A stretch of 64,000 nt of DNA from Norana najaformis (Eukaryota > Annelida > Clitellata > Crassiclitellata > Hormogastridae). Made by a program: the position numbers and the translations under genes. The stretch spans positions 7,683,913-7,747,912 of the forward strand of contig OZ029925.1 in NCBI GenBank assembly GCA_964023275.1. Reading direction: 5' to 3'. Position 1 is the stretch's first letter; every line of letters begins with the position of its first letter. This document shows positions 1 to 12,206 of the stretch, piece by piece. A model generated the notes under the pieces. The model worked only from the letters and a program-made list of their open reading frames with translations. It was not told where the DNA came from and ran no database searches.

Positions 1-272
1 TTTACAGAACATGCAGGCGTTGACATTTATCACACTTTCATAATACCTACAATGCTTTCATTTTTATGGGCTTTTCACAGCACTGACATTACTGCGTAGC
101 AACGTGAAGACAGATCGGTTAATACACGCTTGAACTACAAAGTGGAGTAACCGCCACAGACAGTTATATCTCAACACCACAAAACTCACATTAAAAGCTT
201 GGTGTCACACGGTGATCTATTGAGTACGACACTTGCCTTGTGACCCGACAGCTGACACCATAGTCAATGTTG

Positions 273-420
273 TCGTCATCATCATCCTCGCCGCCACCGC
301 CACCACCACAAACTTTGCCATCATCATCACCACCACCACCACCAATCATCATCATCACCATAAACTTCACCAACATCATCACCTTCACCAACATCATCAC
401 CTTCACCAACATCATCACCT
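273..420. repeat. (CAC/ATC)n trinucleotide tract with 18-bp subrepeat
   Basis: A degenerate CAC/CAT/ATC tract. Its right end holds about three near-perfect copies of an 18-bp unit (CACCTTCACCAACATCAT). Open frames across it encode only His/Thr or Met/Val runs and are not genes. The flanks 1-272 and 421-730 are AT-rich with no recognisable feature. Confidence 0.9.
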
Positions 421-731
421 AAACCTAGCCACTTGGCACATATTGATGTAAATCAACGATTTCAATTCTTTTTTGTAATTTGAGAAGTCCAGTGCTATTT
501 TCATATATAGTCTTGTTATGTCTTCGTTCCAGTGCTAAAGAGCAAGTCGGTGCCTAGGCAAATAACAGTTTTAAAAAAAATTTATTTTTTGTTTTTTAAT
601 TAATTTTTCCACCATACATATATACAATAAATTATAAGTTTAATTTATTCCTATTAAAATGGTCTACCCTAATATGCATAATATAATATAACGGTATCAC
701 ACTGTATAAATATGAGCATTATAATCAATGA

Positions 732-1062
732 AGAGCTATAAATACCATAACTGATTAATATTATCAATGTTTGATCCTATAAAGCATTGTTTAGCATCGC
801 ATCAGTTGTTTTCATGCTGGCAACCATATTCCTGGAGCACCATAAATTATTATACACACGTAGGTAAAAATGATGTGTATATTGATATTAAGATATATTA
901 TACCACTCAATCACGAACATTAACTTTAATGTAGAGCTGTAAATACTGCAGCTGATTAATATTATCACTGTATAAACCCTTTGAAGTGTCTTATCCTGCA
1001 AAACATTGTTTAGTGCCACGTCAGCTATTTTTCATTCAGGAAACCATATTTCTAGCGCCGGC
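732..1062 (+). repeat. Two-copy direct duplication, spacing about 202 bp
   Basis: The segment starting at 732 (GAGCTATAAATACC..., to about 845) recurs diverged from 934 (GAGCTGTAAATACTG..., to about 1062). Both contain AGCTGATTAATATTATCA-like and AAACCATATTYCT blocks. It may be a tandem duplication or two copies of an unidentified dispersed element. Confidence 0.6.
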
Positions 1063-1419
1063 CAGCGGACATTTATGCGAAGCAGCACCTGTCCTAAGAC
1101 AAAGAACAGGCAGGTGACAATGAGCATCAGGTGCCAAAGGTGCAGGCTGATTCTCTGCTCTATTTTCAAACCATTGCCATTGTTTGACATATAAGTCATC
1201 AAACTGTGACAAAAGCAAAAATACATATATTGATACAATCTAGGCAAGATCTTTACCTAAAGTGGCTAACTTTAAATGCCACATTGTGGTCAATTCAGTA
1301 TGATACCTTGTCTGTAATCCAACAAAATCATTGGATCACACTGTGTAAATCGGATTACATTGGGTTACAGACAAGTAATATTCGCAATCTTGTGGATCTG
1401 TACCCGTTGAACAGACTCC

Positions 1420-1640
1420 AGGTAACAACCCTGAAAAGTTGTTTGCTCACACTTGTCTCTGTCACCAAGCAGAATTTAGTACCGCCATAAGCTGAGAAGT
1501 ATTCGGCACATCCTGTGATGCGCTGGCCCCATGTCCAGGACCTTGGGATTCGTCCATTGCCCGCTCAAGGGCCTAAGAGTATGAAATGAGCACCTCCCTT
1601 ATGTCCCAGTATGGACCATGGGAGCTTTATTTTATTACTC
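1420..1640 (+). mobile_element. SINE family E, 5'-truncated copy
   Basis: This segment aligns by eye with 34,266-34,572. Shared landmarks in order are TAACRACCCTG, AAGTTGTTTGC, TCTGTCACCAAGCAG, CATGTCCAGGACC-like, CACCTCCC and GGAGCTT. The other copy keeps a tRNA-like head that is poorly preserved here. Two unlinked copies show it is a dispersed repeat. The short open frame from 1206 overlaps it and is not a gene. Confidence 0.65.
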
Positions 1641-2895
1641 ACCTATATTGTAAGTCTATATATAAATTTCATAACAACCAGATATGGCAAAAGTTATTCT
1701 TTTGACAGCATGAAGATTACAGAAGCTTTGCTACTGTGAAGAATGAGAACAAGATAAATAAAACTAAATAAAATCAGGAAAATAAGTTATAAATATATTT
1801 TTGTCTAGTGGAAAAAAGTGATCCATTTTGCAGCAGTAGTGAGCTGACCTGGTAATCCAGAAGTCCATGTTCAAATTCATAACAAAAAAGAAAAAATTAA
1901 AGATTTCTGATTTGCTGATTGATATTGGATCATGTCCACGCTCATCTAGACAGTTCTGTTACTAATAGTTTGGTCATACACCTCATCTGGAATTTACTAC
2001 CATCAGCCATCACCAATTAACTCAATCTGCACCAATTTCAAATCAGAATGAAGCAATACTTCTTAAATCAAAATGGATGATCTAATACGCATTGCTGTCT
2101 GTGAAGCTGCCTACACGTGAACCTAATTAAAAGACTGGGTCTTACATCCAAAATATGTTGTTATCTGTTAAAGTGATTGAGGAAACTGGATGCCTTAACA
2201 TCGGAACAATTATCTGTTGCTTTGGGTTCACTTTTTGACTCAAAATTCATTGATCTTCCAAATACTGTAATCTTGTAATATTACTTGGCAGTCAATATAA
2301 TGTTTAATAAAAAAGGAATAATTATATCACTAGGGTAAAAAACAAAATACCATATAATATAATAATAATAACTGTTGCCACAATCATCAGTTTTTGCTAA
2401 ACATTCCCGTTTCATTTATAGGCAACCGCCTAATTATAAGTTGAACCTAATCCTCTCTAAACATGCTTGTTGCAGGCGTATTTGTAATCGCCTAAACTAC
2501 GCTCGCTAGTTTTGGTAATTTTCCTGCTCAAGTAAACAAATAACCGATTACAGCGAAAAACAGATGTAAATTAGTAGGCGAACACAGGCTTCCATGAGCC
2601 ATCATCCCTTCGAGCAAACGAGCGGAAAGGAAAAAGCACAAAGATGCTATAAAACAAATCCAGAGATGAAGGTACTGGATAAGACGACAGGGTGCGACGT
2701 ACAAAGATGAAAAAAACATCAAAGGAAGGCAATTATTACAAGAAATGACAATTTCAACGATAATGAATAAACAATGAGGGTTACAAAGAATGAGACTATA
2801 AACAACGTCTGTGGAAAAGATAATGAAACAAACAACCGCAAAACGCCCACATAGATTACCAGCAGATTCATTGACATGATTTTTAAAAAAACAAA
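1641..2895. other. AT-rich intergenic DNA, no feature seen
   Basis: Unique-looking AT-rich sequence. The frames that are open on the minus strand between 2528 and 2971 run into the CAC repeat, have low-complexity composition and match no family I recognise. Confidence 0.5.
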
Positions 2896-2972
2896 CGTCA
2901 CCACCACCACCTTCATCATCATTACCCTCACCACCACCATCAACCAACAACAACACTACTACCACCACCACA
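2896..2972. repeat. (CAC)n/(CAT)n microsatellite
   Basis: An imperfect CAC/CAT trinucleotide tract, read as Val/Met runs on the minus strand. Confidence 0.85.
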
Positions 2973-3356
2973 AAGACCCCTTCTACACCTCTTTCAACAC
3001 CAGCACATGGAGGATTTCATAATAATTAAATCAATAAATATTATGAAAAATACAAGTATCGCAATGATCTCTATGTGGCAGAAAAAATATTGCCAGCATT
3101 TCGAATACAGCTCTACCAGTCAAAAACCCCATAAGCATTCACCACATGAATTATTGCACAATATAATTAAATCAATAAATATCATGATTAAATATCAATA
3201 TTACAAAAAATTAAAAACTAATAAGATGGTTACGTTCTTCATGGCACAAAAAACTTTGGCAGACATTTCTATAATTTCTATAATAGTATTACAAAATTCC
3301 CTGCTGATGCTATCACCGTCACAGCACAGTTGCTGGTCAAACTGCTGCATAACTGT

Positions 3357-3500
3357 TCTGGATGGATGGATGGATGGATGGATGAAATGGATGGACAGAA
3401 GAATGGATGGATGGATGGTTAGAAGGACGGATGGATGGATGAAATGGATGGATGAAATGATGGATGAAATGGATGGACAGAAGAACGGATTGATGGATGC
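3357..3500. repeat. (GGAT)n microsatellite, interrupted
   Basis: GGATGGATGG runs alternate with GAAATGGATGGAC and AGAAGGACGGAT interruptions. It gives a spurious Asp/Gly/Trp/Met reading frame. Confidence 0.9.
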
Positions 3501-3667
3501 ATTAATTAATTACTTAATAATTGCCTTCATTTCAATTTCTGGCATTCAGGTCCCAAAGCACCTCGTGATTTTGATGATTTATAATTGAGCTAAGAAAACT
3601 TCTAGCGTTGTCAAGTTCCTGGACTGCTGCTGTGTGTACCTCAGACAAAGATCCTGCAACCCACAGA

Positions 3668-3962
3668 CCACACCTCTGAGACTACTGCTAGTAAAAGCAA
3701 TGAGGACCTATCTTACTTAACTGGCATGACCTGACCTTGCCTAACTTTACCTACCTTACATCACCACCCCTCTGAGACCACTGCTAGTAAAAGCAATGAG
3801 GACCTATCTTACTTAACTGGCATGACCTGACCTTGCCTAACTTTACCTACCTTACATCACCACCCCTCTGAGACTACTGCTAGTAAAAGCAATGAGGACC
3901 TATCTTACTTAACTGGCATGACCTGACCTTGCCTATCTTTACCTACCTTACATCACCACCAC
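3668..3962 (+). repeat. Minisatellite, 96 bp x 3
   Basis: Three nearly identical 96-bp units, with CTCTGAGAC landmarks at 3674, 3770 and 3866. Each contains CTGCTAGTAAAAGCAATG, a CTTACTTAACTGG segment and a CCTGACCTTGCC/CTTTACCTACCTTAC pentamer-like part related to the CCTTA tracts at 16.7 and 34.7 kb. High identity suggests recent duplication. Confidence 0.95.
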
Positions 3963-4379
3963 ATGGATTATTTCATAATAACTAATTCTTAATAACTATT
4001 ATGATGAATTATTATTAACCACAGTAACATTAATCAATATTAACTTCACTAATTAATTTAACAAGTATTATTTTTTAAACTATAAAGACAAATTAAAAAC
4101 CACAGAACTGATAACTACGGTAGAAAACATAATACCAAATAAATAATTGTAGGCATTGACATCCAAGGCAACGAGCCTGAGAAATATGATTAAACACCCT
4201 CATAATGAAGCTGATAAATTTGTCCATTAATATCCATAGCAATCAAACTGACAGACGCATCTGTTTGCAGACAGCAGTAATAATATTAAACTGACATAAT
4301 GTGAGCACAAAATCTAACATAGGTGTCAATCCTTCCATCCCATGCAGTCTGTCTGCCTCTGTCCGTCTGCTGCCAGCCT

Positions 4380-4406
4380 ACCTGCCTGTCTGTCTGTCTG
4401 TCTGTC
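4380..4406. repeat. (CTGT)n microsatellite
   Basis: A short perfect CTGT tract after CTGCC-rich sequence. Confidence 0.9.
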
Positions 4407-4639
4407 TCTATGACCTCCTTTAATAAAATATCGGGCAACTTTTCAACAGCTAGGAATATCTCAGACACAACGTCATGCTCACTCTTTCAGAAACTAACGA
4501 CAGTGAAACACCCAAACATACACAAATACACACGTGTAGATGCATACATACAGTCACGCAACAGACATGTACAATTGTACATAGATGTATTATTTGATTT
4601 ATAAATGAACATATAAGTTCCCAGTGTGCTTACAGTACA

Positions 4640-5036
4640 GTCTCTTAAACTGCGATCGGTCTCATAAGCTGTGATCAGTTCCTTATGCCAACTTCCTTAA
4701 GCCTAGATCAGGTTCAGTTCTTTAAGTCACCATTAGTCCCACAGGCCAAGATCTGTCCCCTAAGCCAAGATCAGTCTCTTAAGCCAAGATCTGTCCCCTA
4801 AGCCAAGATCAGTCTCTTAAGCCAAGATCTGTCTCCTAAGCCAAGATCAGTCTCTTAAGCCAAGATCTGTCCCCTAAGCCAAGATCAGTCTATTAAGCCA
4901 AGATCTGTCTCCTAAGCCAAGATCAGTCTCTTAAGCCAAGATCTGTCTCCTAAGCCAAGATCAGTCTCTTAAGCCAAGATCTGTCTCCTAAGCCAAGATC
5001 AGTCTCTTAAGCCAGTCCCTTAAGCCAACTCCAAGA
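4640..5036 (+). repeat. Minisatellite, 38-bp unit of two 19-bp halves
   Basis: The core array (about 4743-5012) alternates two related 19-mers, CCAAGATCTGTCYCCTAAG and CCAAGATCAGTCTCTTAAG, giving a 38-bp higher-order unit repeated about seven times. More diverged 19-mers extend left to about 4640. No coding potential. Confidence 0.95.
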
Positions 5037-6038
5037 TCTGGCCTTGGGTATGATGCTTCAGCAACTTGAGTCTGCTAACATCAGTAATATGACTGTGGGG
5101 GTTGAGTTATCAGCCCAGCCATCTGATCTTCCAATAAAATTTAATAGTGGCATTATATAAATGCAACAGCCAGACACTTAAACTAACCCTGGGTCGCTTC
5201 TGTCTGGCTGCAGCGAACAGAAACCGAACAGCAGACAAATGATGCTCATAATGTTACTTTTAAGTGGACACAGCTTTATCGGACATTGCTTAATGACTTT
5301 TGGCTTACGTGTCATAGGACGTTGTACACATACGTTAAATGATATTGCTTTTTAACTTTAAGAATGCATGGGACAATGCTTCATCAGACGTTGCTTACGG
5401 CTTCTGGCATGTATGCTAGAGAACACTGTAAACATAGGTTATAGGACATTTCTTTTTAACTTTAATAAATGTATACGACACTGCTTTATATACAGTGCAG
5501 TCCCATTTACATGTGACCCATTTACATGTGAATCTGCTTATTGAGCAGTTGCAGCATGCCTCCAAATGTTATTTATTTATCACATGAGACATTTAGCACT
5601 ACATGGCAGAATTTTTGTAAAATCAGTACACACAATGCATTGGCTAATATTCAATCTCACTGTCATTATTTTAGACATCTTGTATCAGCTGTTACAGTTG
5701 CCTGAATATTTCCCAACAATCAATGGCTGCAGCTGGCTTTAAGCTGCAAGGGCAGTACCGTTCCAAAGCAGGTGAACTTAACATAGGTCCACATGTCTCC
5801 ACTGCCTAAACAGATAAAGAAGGGACCACACCTAGTAGCAGATATAGGTGAGATAAATTATGGCACTTGCACCCTTGCCTGCCACAGCCAGCGGAGCAAA
5901 TACAGGCAGGAGCATAGCTGCAAGGTTACAACAGCAGTGTACCCATTAACTTGGCAGTCCAATGAAAGGACTTAACACTTTGAAATGATGTCTATAACAT
6001 GAAATGTTAATGTAGCATAAATTAGTATAAAAACAGAA
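5037..6038. other. Intergenic DNA, weak internal repeats only
   Basis: Between 5280 and 5500 there are three degenerate segments with TTTTTAACTTTAA and GGACRYTGCTT motifs, probably an old tandem repeat. No gene is recognised. Confidence 0.4.
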
Positions 6039-6917
6039 ACATAAATTAGAGGCCGACTGAAAGTGAACTTCTGGTTTCGGCCAAAACCGAAACCAGACCG
6101 AAAGTTAAAAATTACTTTCGGCCGAAACCAAAACCGAAAGATATAAACTTACATAGTTTGTGTATGTGCGTGTAGACCAGATCGTGACCTTTCTAAGCAT
6201 GTATAACATTGATCCCTTTCACTGAGGCAACTCTAAATGATACCCTTTGAAAAACGGTCAAAGTTGTTTGGATTTCCACATCTTTTTCACTGAGTCTTAA
6301 TCAAAACTCTCAATTTTATTGATAAACAAATAATTTTTGGTTTCGTTTTGGTATCTATTTTGTTATAAAGATATAATATAGCCTAAATTTGATGAAAACG
6401 GATTTTGCATGATATAGTCAAAATTTGCCGTTTTCTGCTTATTGCTCGTAAATTAACGTTGCCGACAAGCGCCTAGTTTTGGAATGGCGGGTCACATATA
6501 ACAAATCTTCCACCCACCCTATATAACGCATATAACAAAACCGGAACCCACCTCTACCCCAGAGCGTTATATAACATGTGAACGGCCCATACTTCGTTTA
6601 ATTTACTACATGTCAATATAAATATTATCCGATTCTCCTCATCAACACATGGAAACGTCATGTATAGATTGATCATTGAAGCAAACGCACAGAACATATA
6701 CAGGCCGCTACTACCACTAGTTACATATATTAGCTACAGCAGCAGACAGACCACCTGTGAGCGTAACAATAGACTTTCGGATGGCGACCGAAGATCACTT
6801 TCGGCTGAAACCGAAAGTTAACTTTTCTCTTTTGGCTGAAACTATGCCGAAAGTCGCCATATGGACACTTTTGGCGCCGAAACCGAAACCAAATTTCGGT
6901 CAGCCTCTAACATAAAT
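6039..6917. mobile_element. Non-autonomous hAT-type DNA transposon with 8-bp TSDs
   Basis: The element proper runs 6047-6909 (863 bp). Terminal inverted repeats begin TAGAGGCCGACTGAAA on the left and TAGAGGCTGACCGAAA on the reverse complement of the right end. Both ends hold many subterminal CCGAAA/TTTCGG motifs. It is flanked by identical 8-bp copies of ACATAAAT at 6039-6046 and 6910-6917. An 8-bp target duplication with a TAGAG-type terminus is the hAT signature, by established knowledge. No transposase frame lies inside, so it must depend on a transposase supplied from elsewhere. The perfect target duplications suggest a fairly young insertion. Confidence 0.85.
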
Positions 6918-8740
6918 TGCCTGGGATTAAATCACAATCACTTATGTTCTTAACAAGACAATACTGTGGCCTTTCAAAGTAACTGGACAAAATTATCTGG
7001 TAGCAGGCCACAGTGCAAGTGCCTTCAAATCAGAAAGCCTGTGTCTTCGAGCTTTCTAGCCACTCCAAGACTTCCATAAATCATACACTAATGTATTTCA
7101 GCATGGCCCACTTGACCCACAGTTTGTTACCACAGGACCACGATGACTCTGCATCCTGACAACCAAGCATAAATGGGTCTGCACTGTACTTGCTTGTACT
7201 GCTTCTCACATTGCTGTGTCTCCTTAACGTAATAAAACTATGGAATCATGACTCACGAGCAAGATTAGCTCAGGTAACATTCAGGAGCCACATGAAGTAC
7301 CTCATCACGAAAAGATTTGCTATAATGAGGGAAAATTTCTAAAGCTGAATTAACTTTGGGGTCGATATCCACAAGTACACTATAACAAAATCCAATTTAT
7401 AATGAAGCACGTTCTAAGGAGGTTTGATGTACTTGCTAAGTCTTGAGTTTTGCTCATTGCTTGGAATCTTTGTATGCATGCATGTATGTGCAAATGTAGG
7501 TAAGAATGTATCTGAACATTTATATTACACCTTTTAACACCTCTCAAAAGCACTGAATGCAAAAGCTGCCCCTGCTCTATGCAAGAGCAGAAACATTCTG
7601 AAAATGAGCTTAATGACTCTGATGTGCAGTGCGCTCGTTGTCCTCCTGTCTTGCACTGCAACTGATGTATAAGCCTCGTGCTTTGTAAGGTCTTCTGCCT
7701 ACCAGGTAATCATTTCTTCAGCTCAGTCTTGTATCTTTTAGTCTGGCTTAAAATTACGTAGTCCACTCTTCAGTTTAACCATGTCTTAAGTTTAGTCCAC
7801 TCATCAGTTTAGTCCGGACAACCGTTTAGTAGACAAGTTTTCACGTTAGCTAGTTCTGTCGTTGGCAGTGTCTGGCTGCAGGGCACAGTGGCTGTGCATA
7901 TATTTTGGTATGCTTCATCTATTAATTTGACAAAACAATGCATTTATACTTGGCCAATGATAAATCAAATAACCATGACGCCTTTACCTCAAACCATAAG
8001 AACTTGTGACCATAATGTGATAAGTCTCTCACATTCATTTGGAGAACATTAGGAGTATAATCACTGCATCTTACTTCCTCATGGAAGATATGCTACACAC
8101 CTTCCTTCTTCATATTCAAAAATTCATTCCTCTGATTGTTTCACTTTTAGTTTTTAACCTAACAAACTAAACGACTGAAAAATTGTTCCCATGGAATTTT
8201 TACATGTTTCGGGCGTGTGCAAGCGTGTTGCTAGCTGCATTTTCCAACCCATAAGATCGTGCGCCTACCAGAGGCATAACCAAATTCACAGACCAGCAGC
8301 CCTCGCATGGCAGGACTTTCCAAGCCCACGATGACATCTAAAAATACGAATTTTTCCGAGGCAATCGGACGCTGACAACTTTTGCCCAAAGTCATAACAC
8401 AGAACTGTAAAAATGGCTTATAGTCCTACGTCAAAATGAAAATTGGCAACATAGTATGTAGTCCAACTTACTTTAAGTTTAAGGATAGGCGTCCAAACTG
8501 CATTATCACTTTGGCAATTATGCTGTCCTTAAAAATCCAACACGGCGGGTCTGATGAACAATATTACTGTTGTTTAATAACAATTCAACAAACAAATATA
8601 TTGTTAAAAGTTACGCCAGTGTCTCACCCCTCAAAGGGAAGAAAGTAAGCAACTCTCCCCCCTAGGCTACAATAACTGAGTACATATAGAGAAAGATTCA
8701 ACACGATATCAATTGCGTAAACCGCACTGTAGTCCCATCT
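6918..8740. other. Intergenic DNA, no gene recognised
   Basis: Moderately AT-rich, mostly unique sequence. Short frames, for example 7380-7661 on the minus strand, lack homology I can recognise. A small variant repeat (GTTTAGTCCACTC) occurs at about 7760-7815. Confidence 0.4.
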
Positions 8741-8742
8741 AT

Positions 8743-8791
8743 AAGTAAGTAGGTAAGTAAGTGAATAAGTGAGTGAGTAAGTGAGTAAGTT
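8743..8791. repeat. (GTAA/GTGA)n microsatellite
   Basis: Tetranucleotide repeats of AAGT/GAGT type. Confidence 0.85.
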
Positions 8792-9130
8792 AGACAAACG
8801 CCCACATTCTACAAACAATGTATACAAACCAGTGAAAAAGAAACACAATGACCAAAAAAGAAACAATCAAACGATGCAATGTTATATAATATTTTAAAAT
8901 CCAAACATTTTACAGTAAATTTCTAGTGAAAACGGACAGCATTTATAGTAGAGCAACCATAGGAACTAGTGTAAACGTAAATGTAAATGTGCACGTGTAT
9001 TCGACATTTTTTGTATTTACATAGTAATCAGATGACTTGCTGATTTAATAAAACAAATTTTTACATTCTTAAGCTTAAAGTTGATTCATTGATTTCTTCT
9101 CGTGTACTGATCACTGAAAAATGAACAGGT

Positions 9131-9180
9131 AACCATACGGTCGCTATAGAAAACGTGTCCATTTACATTACATTGATACA
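9131..9180 (+). mobile_element. SINE family B, 3'-end fragment
   Basis: The block CCATACGGTCGCTATA followed by an A-rich then TTTACATTACATT stretch matches the 3' end of the SINE-B copies at 12.3-12.6 kb and 28.4-28.7 kb. Only the tail remains, consistent with 5' truncation. Confidence 0.5.
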
Positions 9181-9833
9181 CTTATTACTTTGCTGTAAAC
9201 TATGATTTTAACATTTTCTTTTGCACGTCTATTCTTCAATTCAATAACGAGTTTAAACATTGTGCATCGCATATCCGGTTTGCATTAAGAGTTTTAAAAT
9301 GCATCCAATCCAAATTTGAGCATTAGGCTACTTGCTTGTCGACTGTCTGCAAGTAAAGTAAGTAAGGTCCGTTGCCTCAGAGACTTAGGAGAGGCGCTCA
9401 TTTCTTTTCTAAGGCTCTTTAGAAAATGGCCGGCAATGAACGAGTCCAAGAGTCCCGGACGCGGGACTTGCCGTTTACTTCCCACCTGACGCAAGTATCA
9501 AATTCTACTACTTGGTGACAGAGGCACGTTTGCGTAAACAACTTGCCCACGTTCATTACGCGGGTCCCCTTAGCAGGTTCAAACCCATAGTCCTTCGGTC
9601 CCAGACTTAGTGCGATAGGGTACCTATACCTGAATAGACCAGCGTGACATGTCGCATGACAAAACTATTCCCCTTCGAAAGGTTTGTCCAAACGTTACCA
9701 GTCCGTTGATCTGTTTATTTTCGAGCCCTTCAGTTATTAGACCCATTTATTCGTCTTGGATTTCACCATGTTTCGAATACTTCCATATCTGTAAATTTTT
9801 TCAGACACAGCTGGAGCTCCAGTTTTCTGAGCC

Positions 9834-10066
9834 CGGCCATCTAGCGAATGAATGTCGAAACCATTCCGCGTGGCGGAAAACGAGACAGAAAATCGATGTG
9901 AATGCAGAAATTGATTGCGGTTATTACGCTAATCATTTTCTTTACTAGAGAGCGTCGTTAAAAATTAAACTCCTTCTGCCATAAATTTCTGCATTTACAT
10001 CGGTTTTGAGTCTCGTTTTCCATCACGCGGACTGATTTGACTTTCGTTCGCTAGCTGGACTGGAAG
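9834..10066. repeat. Imperfect inverted repeat (about 85-nt arms, 55-nt loop)
   Basis: The left arm (9834-9920) and the reverse complement of the right arm (9977-10066) share ordered blocks: CTAGCGAAYGAA, CCGCGTG, GGAAAACGAGAC, CGATGTRAATGCAGAAA. Identity is about 75-80% by eye. It could be a hairpin or a foldback MITE remnant. I found no clear target duplication. The open frame at 9649-9948 spans the left arm; its zinc-knuckle-like GHLANEC text lacks the first cysteines. Confidence 0.75.
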
Positions 10067-10206
10067 TTTATTCGCAATGGTCCCTTTGAGGGATCCTTCT
10101 CTGTCTCTTATTTCATTTCGCACAAAATTGAAGACTTATCGTTTGCCTGCTACCCACGCTTTTGCGGTGATTTCATAAATTAGCACGATATAAATATTTG
10201 ATTAAT

Positions 10207-10425
10207 AGTAGTAGTAGTAGTGGTGGTGGTGGTAGTAGTAGTAGTATGGTAGTACGAGTAGTAGTAGTAGCAGCAGCAGCAGCAGTAGTAGTAGTATTAG
10301 TAGTAGTAGGTAGATAAGAAGGTGGATAAGCAGGCAGGCAGGTAGGTAAGTAGGCAAGTAGGTAGGTAGATAGGTCAATATATCCTTTATCAGCATCTGC
10401 ATCCAGATGTAGTAGTAGTAGGTAG
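10207..10425. repeat. (GTA)n/(GTAG)n compound microsatellite
   Basis: GTA, GGT and GCA trinucleotides grade into GTAG and CAGG tetranucleotides, then GTA again at 10,410-10,425. Confidence 0.9.
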
Positions 10426-10445
10426 ATAAGTAAGCAGATAAAGGC

Positions 10446-10725
10446 AGTTCAAAAATCTGACGCTAGGTGTCGCCTGTACTACATCTTGGCGCATCAAATT
10501 GGGAACTCTGTAGAAGTGACAAAAATAGCACCTCCACTGTGGTTTACACCACTTCATATGTTGGCTTAACCTATATGGTGTCAGTTTTTAAAACCACTCG
10601 CGACAGTAACAAATCTATATCTGAATGATATTATCATCGTCTCGTACGTCTTGAGGTGTCTGACTGGCTCAACACTTGCTGGCCTTCTTCTGAGACAGTT
10701 TAAAAATCTGACGCTAGGTGTCGCC
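10446..10725 (+). repeat. Pair of exact 24-bp direct repeats 251 bp apart
   Basis: Positions 10451-10474 and 10702-10725 are identical over 24 bases (core CTGACGCTAGGTGTCGCC), and with the CAGTTY just upstream the match extends to 30. The roughly 230 bp between is unique. They could mark the ends of an unknown element or two copies of a short repeat. Confidence 0.8.
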
Positions 10726-11266
10726 AGCATCAAAGAGTGGTATAAACCATGGCGGACTCGTTAAAAGTTTTCCACTTTGACAGAGTCCCCATTATGGAAC
10801 GCAAGCAACGAGGTTCATTTTGCAGGCCATTTAACCAAACCCGGTATCTCAGAACTCGTTTTGGAATGCGATCTTTGAGCCGTTTGACTTAAGCACCCGG
10901 ATAGACCCTCTAGCAACAACACAACGATGGTCAGTGGCGCCTCAGCTGTGCAGTGGGTGTACCTTGCACGAGGTTGGTGAGTGAGGCGGGTCGTGGTGAT
11001 CCCTCTGGGCAGGTGTCTGATATACACCGACTCGATTCAGAGCCGCAAGGCTAGGGTTCTTATCTCGATGGCCTTATTATTCAGATGCCCAGGAAAGGGG
11101 ACAACTGCACGGCATTTGGTACGATTCGGGAGAAGTGAGTGGAGAGACTAGACGGTCAGCTAAACCCAAATATGGAGTAAAAGGGAACAAAGTCTCTAAA
11201 GCAGAGACTGGATCAGGATCGTAGTAAATGTACTTGCGAGTATACAAAGAATTGCAATTGTAAACA
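10726..11266. other. Intergenic DNA, no gene recognised
   Basis: Non-repetitive sequence of mixed composition. The minus-strand frame at 10,815-11,027 shows no recognisable domain. Confidence 0.4.
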
Positions 11267-11325
11267 CAGATTTATATAGCGCCTCATCAACCTGACAGCA
11301 TGGGACCACTATAAACCTCGTTTAT
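11267..11325 (-). mobile_element. SINE 3'-tail fragment (GGCGCTATATAAAT type)
   Basis: Read on the minus strand, the segment ends AGGCGCTATATAAATCTGT, the 3' terminus shared by many elements in the window. The head is not recognisable. Confidence 0.5.
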
Positions 11326-11699
11326 CGTTATCGTTATCGAAAGAAACAGAAAGTGAGAATATTTGATCACAAATATGTTGGTGACATTAGATTTTCAGAC
11401 AATGGGGCACAAGGAAGGCCAGGAGCTTTCAACGACTGTTCAGCAATCTTCAGCTCATGACAAATTCCTTTAGCATATTAAAGTGTAATAACTGAGCTAT
11501 GATAACTGGATGCGCATCTCAATGCCAAAAGTTCAGATGTGGTCATGACCCTTCTGGCTTCCCAGTAGATCCGGCATTGAATACATTGTGATGTTAATCT
11601 TCTCACTGATCCAGAGGCCAAGAGAAGCTCATGTAGAAAGTTTCCAATTGCCTCCAAATGGTTGGCATTGGTCTCCGTTGCTGATGACTGCGAGGAAAA

Positions 11700-11892
<193 letters not shown>

Positions 11893-11966
11893 GTTAATAT
11901 TCAGAGTGAAAATAATATTGATACATGCGTAGACCTACACGTCTCTGGACATTTATATAAAGGATT

Positions 11967-12030
11967 TGAAAACGTCTGTCTGTCTCTGTCTGTCTGCCTG
12001 CCTGTCTGTCTGTCTGTATGTCTGTCTGTA
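11967..12030. repeat. (CTGT)n/(CTGC)n microsatellite
   Basis: An interrupted tetranucleotide tract. Confidence 0.9.
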
Positions 12031-12140
12031 CAGATATATATGTGCGTGGTCTTAAAAGGTGCGACTTGAATATAAGTTTGGACCGAGACATCCAAGCATT
12101 GCGTGGTTGATACATGGCTGCTTTAGGTAACTGCGTAGGT

Positions 12141-12206
12141 TATCGTAATTGTAATCCCGAGATTTGTGCAGCGCCCAACGAAAGCCACCTCACGGGGACC
12201 AGCTAT
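12141..12206 (-). mobile_element. SINE family A, 3' fragment
   Basis: On the minus strand this is the SINE-A 3' end: CCGTGAGGTGGCTTTCGTTG, GGCGCTGCACAAATCTCG, then GATTAC-like repeats. The upstream body of the family is missing. It is truncated next to unrelated sequence that leads into SINE-B. Confidence 0.6.

Noticed and set aside
9649..9948. Zinc-knuckle-like text (GHLANECRN) suggesting a retroelement gag fragment
   Set aside because: The first two cysteines of CX2CX4HX4C are absent, and the sequence falls in an inverted-repeat arm.
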